DNA from: Nitrososphaerota archaeon | GTDB taxonomy: Archaea; Thermoproteota; Nitrososphaeria; Nitrososphaerales; Nitrosopumilaceae | NCBI GenBank assembly: GCA_022564385.1 | Contig: JADFLN010000018.1 | Span: forward strand, 1 to 18,794 | Length of the DNA stretch: 18,794 bases | Direction: 5' to 3' | Part shown: positions 7,705 to 14,978 of the stretch, piece by piece | Layout: every line of letters begins with the position of its first letter | Position numbering within the stretch: the first letter of the stretch is position 1 | Notes under the pieces: generated by a model | Told to the model about the DNA's origin: nothing | Database searches by the model: none | Seen by the model: the letters and a program-made list of their open reading frames with translations, nothing else | Translations under genes and position numbers: made by a program

Positions 7705-7929
7705 TTAGACATCATAGTTTTCTTTTATTGGTGGTTCATTCTTATTGATTAGATATAATAAAATTCCTGCCAGTGCAACACCCATTCCACTTAGACCGAC
7801 AAATGTACCCATATTCTTCACAAATCTTAAAACAGGATCTGTTTGACCTAATTCTATAGAGTAAAAAAATACTAGTCCTACAACAAACATGATTATACCA
7901 ATAACACTAACTGGTATTCCTGGTTTCAT
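7705..7929 (-). CDS. Small two-helix membrane protein
   Basis: Unassigned integral membrane protein of about 74 residues from the ATG at 7929. Two transmembrane helices are clear: PVSVIGIIMFVVGLVFFYSI near the N-terminus and a second (VGLSGMGVALAGILLYLI) in the middle, joined by a loop with a few charges. A charged tail ends PPIKENYDV. Longer starts exist in frame: ATG at 7941 (four more residues) and TTG at 7950. A TATA-like AATTTATTAA on the minus strand (7951-7960) is centred 26-27 bases from 7929, so a leaderless start there fits best, with 7941 as alternative. Function unknown. Confidence 0.65.
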   Translation of the reverse strand: MKPGIPVSVIGIIMFVVGLVFFYSIELGQTDPVLRFVKNMGTFVGLSGMGVALAGILLYLINKNEPPIKENYDV

Positions 7930-8220
7930 ATCACAACTCATTTTTTCCAATTAATAAATTACAAGAAAAAAGTCAATTACTTTTGAGATTTTTTCAGCGA
8001 TTGATTATAATTTTCAGTAATGAACTTCATAAATAATAATATATTTCAAAATAATCTAGTATTATTGTCCTAAAGTATCATTTTTAACATTTTAAAGATG
8101 TGAAATTTAAATGACTTATTTAGACCTTATATTCTAAGCCAAAAGTAATTCTTGAAAAATTAAACCCTGAAAGACTATAGAAAACTTGTTAGAAAGAAAC
8201 CCCTAAAGTTTATGAAATAA

Positions 8221-8838
8221 TTAATTTAACTTTATTGTAATCTCTTCGCCATTTCCAATAGGTGATGTTATGGTTCTAAGTTTTGGATTCTTTTTGAGAT
8301 AATTGGAGAATTTTTCCATATCTTTTCTAAACTTTTCAGGATATAGCATGTTGTCGGTAACAATTACTCCACCAACTGAGACCATTGGTAAAATCAAATC
8401 AAAATACTGTATAACATGCTCCTTATCTGCATCAATTAAAACAAAATCAAAAAAATCCTTGTATTTTTGTTGCAAATTCAATTCTTTAAGAATTTGTATT
8501 GCCATACCTTCCTTTATTGTGATTATATCATCGATTCCTGCTTTCTGAAAATTTTCTTTTGCTCTTTTAATTTTACTTGGATTTTTTTCAATTGTAATAA
8601 TTATACCTGATTGCTCAGAGATAGCTTCTGCACACCATATGGTTGAATATCCTGTTGACATACCTACTTCAAGCATATTTTTAGCATTTTTTAGACGTAA
8701 AATCATGTTGAGTAATTCTCCAGTCTCTTTTGTAATTGCAAGCATTCTGTCTTCTGAAGGAACATTGATTTTTCTTGATTTCTCTAGAGTTGATTGTATT
8801 TCTAATTCATCAAGTACCTTAGAGATTGTATCTATCAT
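8221..8838 (-). CDS. SAM-dependent O-methyltransferase (COMT-like, family 3)
   Basis: Rossmann-fold methyltransferase of 205 residues, typical for the catechol/caffeoyl-CoA O-methyltransferase-like family, which transfers a methyl group from S-adenosylmethionine and usually needs a divalent metal. Visible are motif I MLEVGMSTGYST (55-66), the acidic strand end IITIEKNPSKI (80-90) for the ribose of SAM, DFVLIDADKEH (131-141) and VTDNMLYP (160-167). The DADK and DN acidic residues are the usual metal ligands. The natural substrate cannot be predicted: family members act on small phenolics, but archaeal ones are mostly uncharacterised. It stands alone, divergent from the small sensor-like gene at 8944. 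About 290 AT-rich bases without a gene separate it from the membrane protein gene. Confidence 0.86.
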   Translation of the reverse strand: MIDTISKVLDELEIQSTLEKSRKINVPSEDRMLAITKETGELLNMILRLKNAKNMLEVGMSTGYSTIWCAEAISEQSGIIITIEKNPSKIKRAKENFQKAGIDDIITIKEGMAIQILKELNLQQKYKDFFDFVLIDADKEHVIQYFDLILPMVSVGGVIVTDNMLYPEKFRKDMEKFSNYLKKNPKLRTITSPIGNGEEITIKLN

Positions 8839-8910
8839 ACAGTCTGTATATTTTTGAAATAATTTAACCGTGACTTCTAACCTATTTGCTTTTGAAACAC
8901 TTTCAATGGC

Positions 8911-8919
8911 TTATATTTA
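8911..8919 (+). promoter_or_regulatory. TATA box of the sensor-like small gene
   Basis: TTATATTTA is centred about 29 bases before the ATG at 8944. That places the transcription start close to the codon and supports 8944 over the in-frame TTG at 8932. Confidence 0.5.
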
Positions 8920-8943
8920 GTAAAGAAATTTTTGAATTTATCT

Positions 8944-9324
8944 ATGGCAAGAAAGAAAATACTCAATTTATTAGAAATTGTCCAAAAAATTCTTAATTTA
9001 GATTCCCAAATGAGATTTGCCGCAATAATTGATACAAAAGGCAAAATTAGAGAGGCAATTATGAAGACGGGAAAAACAAGTCTTGAATCACAAAAAGAAG
9101 AAGAACATTTCTGTAAACAAGTTGCACAAAGGAGAGCAATGAGAAAAGAATTTGACAGGACTCTTGGTAAAGTAAGATACGTCCATGTTGAAAGAGAGAA
9201 GGTGTCTCAAATGGTAATTTATACAAAAAGAAATATTGTCTACTTTGCAATGGAGCCTGAAATGCCAATTAATACCAAAATCAGATTAATTACAAAAATC
9301 AAGAAAATCACTGCTGACCTCTAG
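8944..9324 (+). CDS. Small profilin/roadblock-like protein, probably DUF6659
   Basis: Protein of 126 residues from the ATG at 8944. An in-frame TTG at 8932 would add four residues but would lie upstream of the predicted transcription start. The layout is an N-terminal helix (MARKKILNLLEIVQKILNLD), a strand pair RFAAIIDTKGKIREAI, a charged helical middle with KEEEHFCKQVAQRRAMRKEF, then strands KVRYVHVEREKVSQMVIYTK and NIVYFAMEPE and a final helix. This resembles the roadblock/profilin-like sensor folds common in thaumarchaea, and I believe it belongs to DUF6659, though I could not check. Such proteins are thought to bind small ligands or partner proteins; the function is unknown. It diverges from the O-methyltransferase gene with about 105 bases between starts. 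Confidence 0.72.
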   Translation: MARKKILNLLEIVQKILNLDSQMRFAAIIDTKGKIREAIMKTGKTSLESQKEEEHFCKQVAQRRAMRKEFDRTLGKVRYVHVEREKVSQMVIYTKRNIVYFAMEPEMPINTKIRLITKIKKITADL

Positions 9325-9357
9325 AGAAAATTTAGATAATTTCATTTCCTTCTCAAC

Positions 9358-9669
9358 ATGATGCATTTCACAAATATCTCGTGGGCTCAAAATGTTGAGT
9401 ATTACAAGTATATCTGGAATGTACATGACAAAACAAGCCGTTTATCAAGGTTTGATGGTATATCCATGAACATGTTGAATTTTGTAAGTCTATACGATTT
9501 GACGCAGCAATATAATAAATAGAATCTGATCAGATTTTTAGAATCTTGTACATTATTGATTAATCGAATATTGTATGCTGATTGGAAAATATCAAAATCA
9601 TATGTTGTTGTAAAACATGACAAGCAGTATTTACAATCAAAATTATTTCAAAAGATTTCTACAATTTAA
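9358..9669 (+). pseudogene. Possible gene remnant interrupted by an in-frame TAG
   Basis: From the ATG at 9358 a frame encodes 54 residues (including WAQNVEYYKYIWNVHDKTSR and FDGISMNMLNFVSLYDLTQQ) to a TAG at 9520-9522. It then continues in the same frame for another 48 codons (RFLESCTLLINRILYADWKI, SYVVVKHDKQYLQSKLF) to a TAA ending at 9669. The residue mix on both sides of the TAG, with Trp, Tyr and charged residues in sensible spacing, looks like one continuous protein of about 102 residues. A TATA-like TTTAGATAAT (9331-9340) lies about 23 bases before the ATG. The protein family is not recognised. The alternative is a chance frame; a reverse-strand frame over 9402-9623 looks less protein-like. 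Confidence 0.35.
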
Positions 9670-9904
9670 TCTCAAAATCAATTTATTGAATATTGATTAG
9701 ATACGAAAACAAAGAATTTAGTTTGTAAAGGATTTATCTTGCATAATTTTGTCATAAAAAATATAAGATTTTTTTTAATATCTAGAATTTTTTATCATAA
9801 TATTATTGATGAATACCTTTTCAAGGGTTGTTTGGTACAAATATTTCAAATACCATCTCTACAATATCCTAAGGGTTTTAAAGTAAACTATTGAGTGTGA
9901 ATAT
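9670..9904. other. AT-rich gap before thrS
   Basis: No coding signal was seen. Several T-runs (for example TTTTTTTT near 9769-9776) could end transcripts coming from the left. The right edge holds the thrS promoter. Confidence 0.55.
9876..9885 (+). promoter_or_regulatory. TATA box of thrS
   Basis: TTTTAAAGTA is centred about 25 bases before the thrS ATG at 9905, giving a leaderless transcript that probably includes the ureohydrolase gene. Confidence 0.5.
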
Positions 9905-11770
9905 ATGCGAATATTGCAACTACACTGTGACAGTATGGAGTATACTCCTACAAAAAAGGAGATTAAATCTGCCGAAGATATTGAAAATCTTGAAACAAAA
10001 AGATTTGAGGAAATTGTAGTTGCATTTGTTTCAATAGAGGCTGGTGATGATTCTTCAGTTGCACAAAATGCAATATCTCAGATTAAAAATTCTATGGAAA
10101 AAATTGGTTGCAAGAAATTATTATTATATCCATATGCTCATCTTAGTTCTAATCTTGCAAAACCCTCTGTTGCCATAACATTGCTTAAGGAGATGGGGGA
10201 GAATGCATCTGGTCTTGAAGTGAGCCATTCTCCATTTGGCTGGACTAAATCATATAATCTAAAAGTAAAGGGGCATCCACTAGCTGAAAGCTCCAAAGTT
10301 ATCACAAAAGATTCCAAGGATTCAAAAGACAAAGAAATCACATCTGAGGCTCTAAGAGGTGAGTCTAAAATCCGTTCTTACTGGAAGATAATGTCTCTTG
10401 ATGGGACAATGACTGACATTGCTGATTTTAATTTCTCAAATCACAAAAAATTAGAGGTTTTAGCTAAATACGAATCAGCAAAACAACGTCGTGTAGATGA
10501 ACCCCCTCCTCATGTTGCATTAATGAAGAAAATGACAATTGCAGATTATGAGCCAGCTTCTGATTCTGGAAACTTGCGATTTTTTCCTAATGGTCGTCTG
10601 ATCAAATCTTTGATTGAATGTTATGTTACTGACAGGGTAAAGGAATATGGTGGCTGTGAGGTTGAAACTCCAATCATGTATGATTCAGAACACCCAAGTA
10701 TGGTTAGTTATTTTAATAGATTTCCTGCAAGACAGTATAATATTGATTCAGATGGCAAAAAACTCTTTTTGAGATTTGCTGCTTGTTTTGGGCAATTTTT
10801 AATGGCTAATCAATATCAATTATCTTACAAGAACTTGCCATTCAAACTCTATGAATTAACAAGATACAGTTTTCGACGAGAACAATCAGGTGAACTTGTT
10901 GGCTTGAGACGACTCAGAGCATTTACAATGCCTGACTGTCATGCATTCTGCAAAGACCTAGACCAAGCAATTGATGAGATAAAGATACGATTTGATCTAT
11001 CTCGAAGTGTTCTTCATGAACTTGGAATTGATGAATCTGATTATGAGATGGCAATTAGATTTACTGAAGATTTTTACAATGAAAACAAATCTTCAATTGA
11101 GGAACTAGTCCAGAAACATGGCAAACCCGTATTAGTTGAAATGTGGAAAGAGAAATTCTTTTATTTTGTTTTAAAATGGGAGTTTAACTTTATTGATAGT
11201 TTGGGAAAGGCGTCTGCTTTATCTACAGATCAAATTGATGTTGAAAATGCTGATAGATATGGAATTGAATTTATTGATGAGAACAACAAACCACAACATC
11301 CAATAATTTTACACAATTCTCCTAGTGGTGCAATTGAGAGAATTATCTATGTCTTATTGGAAAAAGCTGCAAAAGATATCAAAGAAGGAAGAAAACCACA
11401 ATATCCATTATGGCTAGCTCCAACACAAGTTAGAGTAATTCCATTAAAAGAGGAATTTTATAGTTTTTGTGAAACCTTGGTTGATAAAATTTCTAGTAAT
11501 AATATTCGTGCAGACATTGATGACAGAAATGAAAGCATTGGAAAAAGAATACGTGATGCGGAAAAGGAATGGATTCGATACATTCTGGTAATTGGTGAAA
11601 AGGAAGTAAATTCTGAAAATCTTAGCATTCGTGATAGAACTACCGGCGATGTTCGAGAATTACCATTAGTTGATTTCTTGAAGGAAATAAATCAGCAGAC
11701 ACAAGGAAAACCATATACTGGTTTGAATTTGTCAAAACATCTCTCAGAGAGACCCCAATTAATGGTGTAA
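9905..11770 (+). CDS. thrS: Threonyl-tRNA synthetase, archaeal type
   Basis: Class II aminoacyl-tRNA synthetase that charges tRNA-Thr; 621 residues. The N-terminus (1 to about 145) is the archaeal editing domain related to D-aminoacyl-tRNA deacylase (MRILQLHCDS, LLLYPYAHLSSNLAKP), which removes mischarged serine, rather than the bacterial N2 domain. The catalytic core spans about 205-500 and contains motif 2 with RREQSGELVGLRRLRAFTMP (325-343) and motif 3 SGAIERIIYVL (474-484). The predicted zinc ligands are Cys294, His346 and His470. The last 110 residues (from WLAPTQVRVIP, about 503) form the anticodon-binding domain. The ATG at 9905 is supported by the TATA box 25 bases upstream. The stop lies three bases before the ATG of a ureohydrolase gene, so the two are very likely co-transcribed. 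Confidence 0.97.
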   Translation: MRILQLHCDSMEYTPTKKEIKSAEDIENLETKRFEEIVVAFVSIEAGDDSSVAQNAISQIKNSMEKIGCKKLLLYPYAHLSSNLAKPSVAITLLKEMGENASGLEVSHSPFGWTKSYNLKVKGHPLAESSKVITKDSKDSKDKEITSEALRGESKIRSYWKIMSLDGTMTDIADFNFSNHKKLEVLAKYESAKQRRVDEPPPHVALMKKMTIADYEPASDSGNLRFFPNGRLIKSLIECYVTDRVKEYGGCEVETPIMYDSEHPSMVSYFNRFPARQYNIDSDGKKLFLRFAACFGQFLMANQYQLSYKNLPFKLYELTRYSFRREQSGELVGLRRLRAFTMPDCHAFCKDLDQAIDEIKIRFDLSRSVLHELGIDESDYEMAIRFTEDFYNENKSSIEELVQKHGKPVLVEMWKEKFFYFVLKWEFNFIDSLGKASALSTDQIDVENADRYGIEFIDENNKPQHPIILHNSPSGAIERIIYVLLEKAAKDIKEGRKPQYPLWLAPTQVRVIPLKEEFYSFCETLVDKISSNNIRADIDDRNESIGKRIRDAEKEWIRYILVIGEKEVNSENLSIRDRTTGDVRELPLVDFLKEINQQTQGKPYTGLNLSKHLSERPQLMV

Positions 11771-11773
11771 GAA

Positions 11774-12643
11774 ATGAGCTATCTTGACTTGTACATGAAT
11801 AATACCCCCTTGATTACTTCTGATGATGATTCTGAACCAGTAGCAACTGTAATTGGTATTCCGTTTGATGCAACTCATTCTTACAAGCCTGGTTGTAGAT
11901 TTGGACCTGATGCAATTCGTGATTCGTTTAACAACATTGAGGTCTTTCATCCTAACCTGCAAGTGGATTTAGAAACTGTAAACATTGAAGATTTGGGAAA
12001 TACCAAACACACAGTAGTTACATCTGAAATGATTGATATGGTAAAAAAAATTACCACCGAACTTTTAGCAAAGAATAGGCAACTTTTCTTTTTGGGTGGT
12101 GAGCACTCTATTACATATGGTACATTCACAAGTTTCCCAAAAGAAACTGGCTATGTTGTATTTGATGCTCATTATGATTTGCGAGATGAATTTGCAGATA
12201 CTAAACAAAGTCATGCATCGTATCTTAGAAGAATTGTTGAAGACAAAGGCTCTGAAAATATCTTACATGTAGGTGCTAGGGCATTTGTTAAAGAAGAACT
12301 AGAATTTCTACGAGAGAACAACATCAAAACAATTTCTGATAGAGAAATTCGGGAAGGAAAAGGACCTCAAATATTACAAGATTATGTATCTACTTTTGAT
12401 TCAATTTATTCTAGTTTTGATCTTGATGTATTGGATCCTGCATTTGCTCCCGGTGTGGGTAACCCGGAGGCTGTAGGTATTACATCTAGGGAACTGTTTG
12501 ACTTGATTTACTCTTTTAAAGAAACCAAAGTTATTGGTGTAGATATTGTGGAACTTAATCCATATCATGATGATGGCTCTACTGCATCTCTTGCAGCAAA
12601 AATAATGTCTACGATGATTGCCATAAATTTGTCACAAAATTAG
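11774..12643 (+). CDS. speB: Ureohydrolase, probably agmatinase
   Basis: Manganese hydrolase of the arginase/agmatinase family, 289 residues. Metal-site motifs are complete: GGEHS (108-112, His111), DAHYD (131-135, with Asp131, His133 and Asp135) and SFDLDVLDPAFAPGVG (214-229, Asp216 and Asp218). The region NPEAVGITSREL matches agmatinase-type proteins better than arginases. Agmatinase splits agmatine into putrescine and urea. In an ammonia oxidiser this could supply polyamines, and the urea could feed urease if the strain has it; neither is shown here. Other guanidino substrates are possible, as archaeal members are rarely tested. It begins three bases after thrS with no room for its own promoter, so it should be translated from the thrS mRNA. 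Confidence 0.88.
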   Translation: MSYLDLYMNNTPLITSDDDSEPVATVIGIPFDATHSYKPGCRFGPDAIRDSFNNIEVFHPNLQVDLETVNIEDLGNTKHTVVTSEMIDMVKKITTELLAKNRQLFFLGGEHSITYGTFTSFPKETGYVVFDAHYDLRDEFADTKQSHASYLRRIVEDKGSENILHVGARAFVKEELEFLRENNIKTISDREIREGKGPQILQDYVSTFDSIYSSFDLDVLDPAFAPGVGNPEAVGITSRELFDLIYSFKETKVIGVDIVELNPYHDDGSTASLAAKIMSTMIAINLSQN

Positions 12644-12850
12644 TAAATATTTTCTTAATAATTATCCAGAAAGTGTCAGTTTAACTTTGATCAATATTAT
12701 AGTATTTTAAACAAATTTACCCTTCAGAACTTGGGTACATATTATAAAAAAATTTGGTATTGTCTCCGTAATAGTTTTGTAAATTTTGACTCTGTATTGT
12801 TTCAATTTTATCTCTGCTCACTTTATTAGCTAGTGATTTGGGGGTATTTC
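12644..12850. other. Gap before the CDP-alcohol transferase gene
   Basis: No coding signal was seen. It is AT-rich, with an A-run near 12747-12753. The right end holds TTTATTA at 12822-12828, a TATA candidate centred 26 bases before the GTG at 12851. Confidence 0.5.
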
Positions 12851-13426
12851 GTGTTAAATAATCTGCGAGAGAGTCTTAATCCTGTACTTGAAAAGATTGG
12901 AAAGGGATTCGCATCAACGGGACTGCCTCCTAATTTTTGGACTTGTGTTGGTCTTGTGTTTGCATTGATTTCTGCTGTAGTGTATGGTCTGGGAATTGAA
13001 TTTGGATTAATAATTGGAGGAATTTTGTTGCTTGTTTCGGGATTCTTTGATGTGGTGGATGGACAAGTAGCAAAAGTTACTGGCAAGACCTCAAAAAAAG
13101 GATCTTATTTTGATTCTATGTTTGATAAAATTGCTGAAGTTGCAATATTTTTAGGAATATTAGTTGGTGGATATGTAGAACCATATCTAGTACTGCTTGC
13201 AATTACTTTATCATTATTGGTTAGTTATGCAAGAGCAAAATCTGATGCAATTAACATAAAGCTTCAAGGAGTAGGTATCGGTGAAAGAGCAGAAAGGCTT
13301 TTGGTAATTGCAATAATTGGAATAATTGGTTTCATGGAGTATGCAGTAGTAATTGTTGTAATAATTGCTGGAATTACTTTAATTCAAAGAATGGTTGTAA
13401 CTGCAAAAAATATTAAGGAAGACTAG
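12851..13426 (+). CDS. CDP-alcohol phosphatidyltransferase (archaetidylinositol-phosphate synthase-like)
   Basis: Integral membrane enzyme that transfers a phospho-alcohol headgroup from or to a CDP-activated lipid. In archaea the closest role is synthesis of archaetidylinositol phosphate from CDP-archaeol and inositol phosphate. It has 191 residues with five or six hydrophobic helices. The family motif reads D67-x-x-D70-G71-x-x-A74-K75, then eight residues to G84, then D88 and D92. All four aspartates are present, but the usual Ala-Arg pair is Ala-Lys. I chose the GTG at 12851 (MLNNLRESLNPVLEKIG): the TATA at 12822-12828 is 26 bases upstream and the protein then starts like its family. An in-frame GTG at 12833 would add six residues. 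The gene ends in a CTAG shared with the convergent S26e gene. Confidence 0.88.
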   Translation: MLNNLRESLNPVLEKIGKGFASTGLPPNFWTCVGLVFALISAVVYGLGIEFGLIIGGILLLVSGFFDVVDGQVAKVTGKTSKKGSYFDSMFDKIAEVAIFLGILVGGYVEPYLVLLAITLSLLVSYARAKSDAINIKLQGVGIGERAERLLVIAIIGIIGFMEYAVVIVVIIAGITLIQRMVVTAKNIKED

Positions 13427-13710
13427 CGAAGTTTTCCACGATTTCTTCTACTGTCTGCAGATCTTATTTTAAGAATCTTGAAATGAATTGCACATGAAAT
13501 ACAATACGTTTTCAAAACTGTTGATGTTGCAATATATGCCCCTTGTGCACGTAGCTCTTTTGCTAGTGTATGCTCCACTAGATTTATTCTACCTGTGACT
13601 TTTTTTGCTTTGTCTTTTGGTACAGTTTGCCCACAGTTAGTACATTGAACTGTACCTGATGAACCCTTTCCACCTTTTGTTCGTCCTCTACTTGCTCGCT
13701 TTAGTGGCAT
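13423..13710 (-). CDS. rps26e: Small ribosomal subunit protein eS26 (S26e)
   Basis: Ribosomal protein of the 30S subunit, 95 residues. The zinc ribbon uses CTNC (Cys23, Cys26) and CISC (Cys70, Cys73). The N-terminus MPLKRASRGRTKGGKGSSG and the basic C-terminus ADSRRNRGKLR are typical. S26e occurs in eukaryotes and in Crenarchaeota, Thaumarchaeota and relatives but not Euryarchaeota, which helps place the organism. A longer frame back to 13749 exists. The ATG at 13710 is preferred because the protein then starts like its family, and because a TATA-like element on the minus strand (13732-13740, AATATAAAC) is centred about 26 bases upstream and would lie inside the longer frame. Confidence 0.96.
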   Translation of the reverse strand: MPLKRASRGRTKGGKGSSGTVQCTNCGQTVPKDKAKKVTGRINLVEHTLAKELRAQGAYIATSTVLKTYCISCAIHFKILKIRSADSRRNRGKLR

Positions 13711-13731
13711 AATTATAAAACTCATTTGCCT

Positions 13732-13740
13732 GTTTATATT
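13732..13740 (-). promoter_or_regulatory. TATA box of the S26e gene
   Basis: Read on the minus strand this is AATATAAAC, centred about 26 bases before the ATG at 13710. It supports a leaderless mRNA and the shorter start. Confidence 0.5.
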
Positions 13741-13925
13741 CTTGAGCATTTTCTGAAACTCTTACCAATTCTACGTAATCACTAAATACTATTGAACTAG
13801 ATTTTGCCCATGAATATTACCTCATGTTAAGATAATTTTGTTTAACGATATAGAAATTTGTAAATATATGCCTAAATTATGACTAAAATTCACTCATGTT
13901 TTAATTATAGATCAAATAATTTCTA

Positions 13926-14042
13926 ATGATATCAATGAATGGCCTTTGTCATGTCTGCTTTACTTCAGGCGTCAAATTAGTAATATCAAAAGGAGTAATT
14001 CTCTGCCAGAATTGTCTTGATAAAAACAATGCAAAAAACTAA
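13926..14042 (+). CDS. Two-CxxC zinc-ribbon microprotein
   Basis: A frame of 38 codons, or 35 from the second ATG at 13935, encodes MNGLCHVCFTSG, then a short linker and VILCQNCLDKNNAKN. CHVC and CQNC are separated by 15 residues, the arrangement of a small treble-clef or zinc-ribbon fold with four Cys ligands. The frame ends with TAA at 14042, 26 bases before the PfkB-type kinase gene on the same strand. A TATA-like TTAATTATA at 13901-13909 lies 21-30 bases before the two candidate ATGs. The paired motif in such a short AT-rich frame is unlikely by chance. Family and function are unknown; small CxxC proteins in archaea may bind nucleic acid or protein partners. It is too short for many gene callers. 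Confidence 0.58.
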   Translation: MISMNGLCHVCFTSGVKLVISKGVILCQNCLDKNNAKN

Positions 14043-14068
14043 ATCTACTATTCTAGGAATAAAAAGAA

Positions 14069-14938
14069 ATGAAATTAGCTATTTTTTCTCATTGTGTGAT
14101 TGATACAATTACTATTGATAATGCTAATTATGCACAAATTGGTGGCCCTGCTTGTTATTGTGGAATTACAGCTAGACAATTCAAATTTGATGTAGACTTG
14201 TTTACAAAATTTGGTCCTGATTTTCCAAAACAATATCTTACTGAAAATAAAATAAATTTTATAAATTCTGAATCAGAAAAAAATACTACTAAATTTATTA
14301 TCTCTATCAATGGGTCAGATAGAACTCTTAAACTTGAAAATGAATGTGAATCAATAGATTACACTAGTGTTAATGCTGATGGGCATATTGTAAGTCCAGT
14401 TTATCATGAAATTTCTGATGATACTTTTAAAAAAATCAAAAGTGATTCAAATTTTCTTTTAGTTGATCCTCAGGGTTTTTTGAGGCAAAAAAATTCTCAA
14501 AATAATATTGTCTTGAAAAATGTCAATCTTGATTTATCAAACGTAAATGCAATAAAAATTAATCCTGAAGAAGGTCAACAAATTGTTCATGGGTCTAATG
14601 ATGAAATTATGCTGGCATTACAAAAGAAAGGAATAGAACACGTATTACTTACAGATAAAAATAATGTATCACTTTTGGTTAAAGACCGAGTCTATTCTAT
14701 TATTCTTCCAAATAAGATAATTTATGATACTACTGGGGTGGGTGATATTTTTTGTACAGCATTTTGTTGTACAATGCTTAAAGAAAAGGACTTTTTATGG
14801 GCACTTTGTTTTGCAGGAGGTGCTGCTCAGGCTGCTCTTGATTCAAAAAATATAGGTTTACAAAAAATTCCAAATAAGGGAATTATTCAAAGTAACGCAT
14901 GTTATTTTTATAATCTGGTGAAATTCAGAGATTTGTAA
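14069..14938 (+). CDS. PfkB/ribokinase-family sugar or nucleoside kinase
   Basis: ATP-dependent kinase of the ribokinase superfamily, 289 residues. The N-terminal substrate-side motif is IGGPACYCGI (24-33). The C-terminal signature is DTTGVGDIF (220-228), in which Asp226 is the catalytic base; the usual DTxGAGD has Val for Ala here. AFAGGAAQAAL-like helices (CFAGGAAQAAL) follow as in the family. The substrate cannot be assigned: members phosphorylate fructose phosphates, ribose, adenosine or other nucleosides. The protein is somewhat divergent and has five cysteines in its last third. The ATG at 14069 starts at the expected first strand (MKLAIFSHCVIDTI). It follows the zinc microprotein by 26 bases and precedes the NAD kinase by 40 bases on the same strand, so the three may form one transcription unit, although the NAD kinase has its own TATA-like sequence. 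Confidence 0.84.
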   Translation: MKLAIFSHCVIDTITIDNANYAQIGGPACYCGITARQFKFDVDLFTKFGPDFPKQYLTENKINFINSESEKNTTKFIISINGSDRTLKLENECESIDYTSVNADGHIVSPVYHEISDDTFKKIKSDSNFLLVDPQGFLRQKNSQNNIVLKNVNLDLSNVNAIKINPEEGQQIVHGSNDEIMLALQKKGIEHVLLTDKNNVSLLVKDRVYSIILPNKIIYDTTGVGDIFCTAFCCTMLKEKDFLWALCFAGGAAQAALDSKNIGLQKIPNKGIIQSNACYFYNLVKFRDL

Positions 14939-14948
14939 TGCATTATTC

Positions 14949-14957
14949 TTTTATTGA
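14949..14957 (+). promoter_or_regulatory. TATA-like element before the NAD kinase gene
   Basis: CTTTTATTG is centred about 26 bases before the GTG at 14979. It argues for GTG as the real, leaderless start and for transcription independent of the kinase gene upstream. Confidence 0.42.
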
Positions 14958-14978
14958 ACTAAATAGTTTGTCTCTTAT

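Noticed and set aside
9520..9522. TAG decoded as pyrrolysine
   Set aside because: No pyrrolysine genes or methylamine methyltransferase context are present, and thaumarchaea are not expected to use it.
9402..9623. Minus-strand frame of 73 codons in the gap before thrS
   Set aside because: Cys/Phe/Tyr-rich composition typical of reverse translation. The plus-strand frame over the same bases looks more protein-like.
12826..13086. Minus-strand frame antisense to the CDP-alcohol transferase
   Set aside because: Pro/Thr/Asn-rich shadow of a well-supported membrane protein gene.
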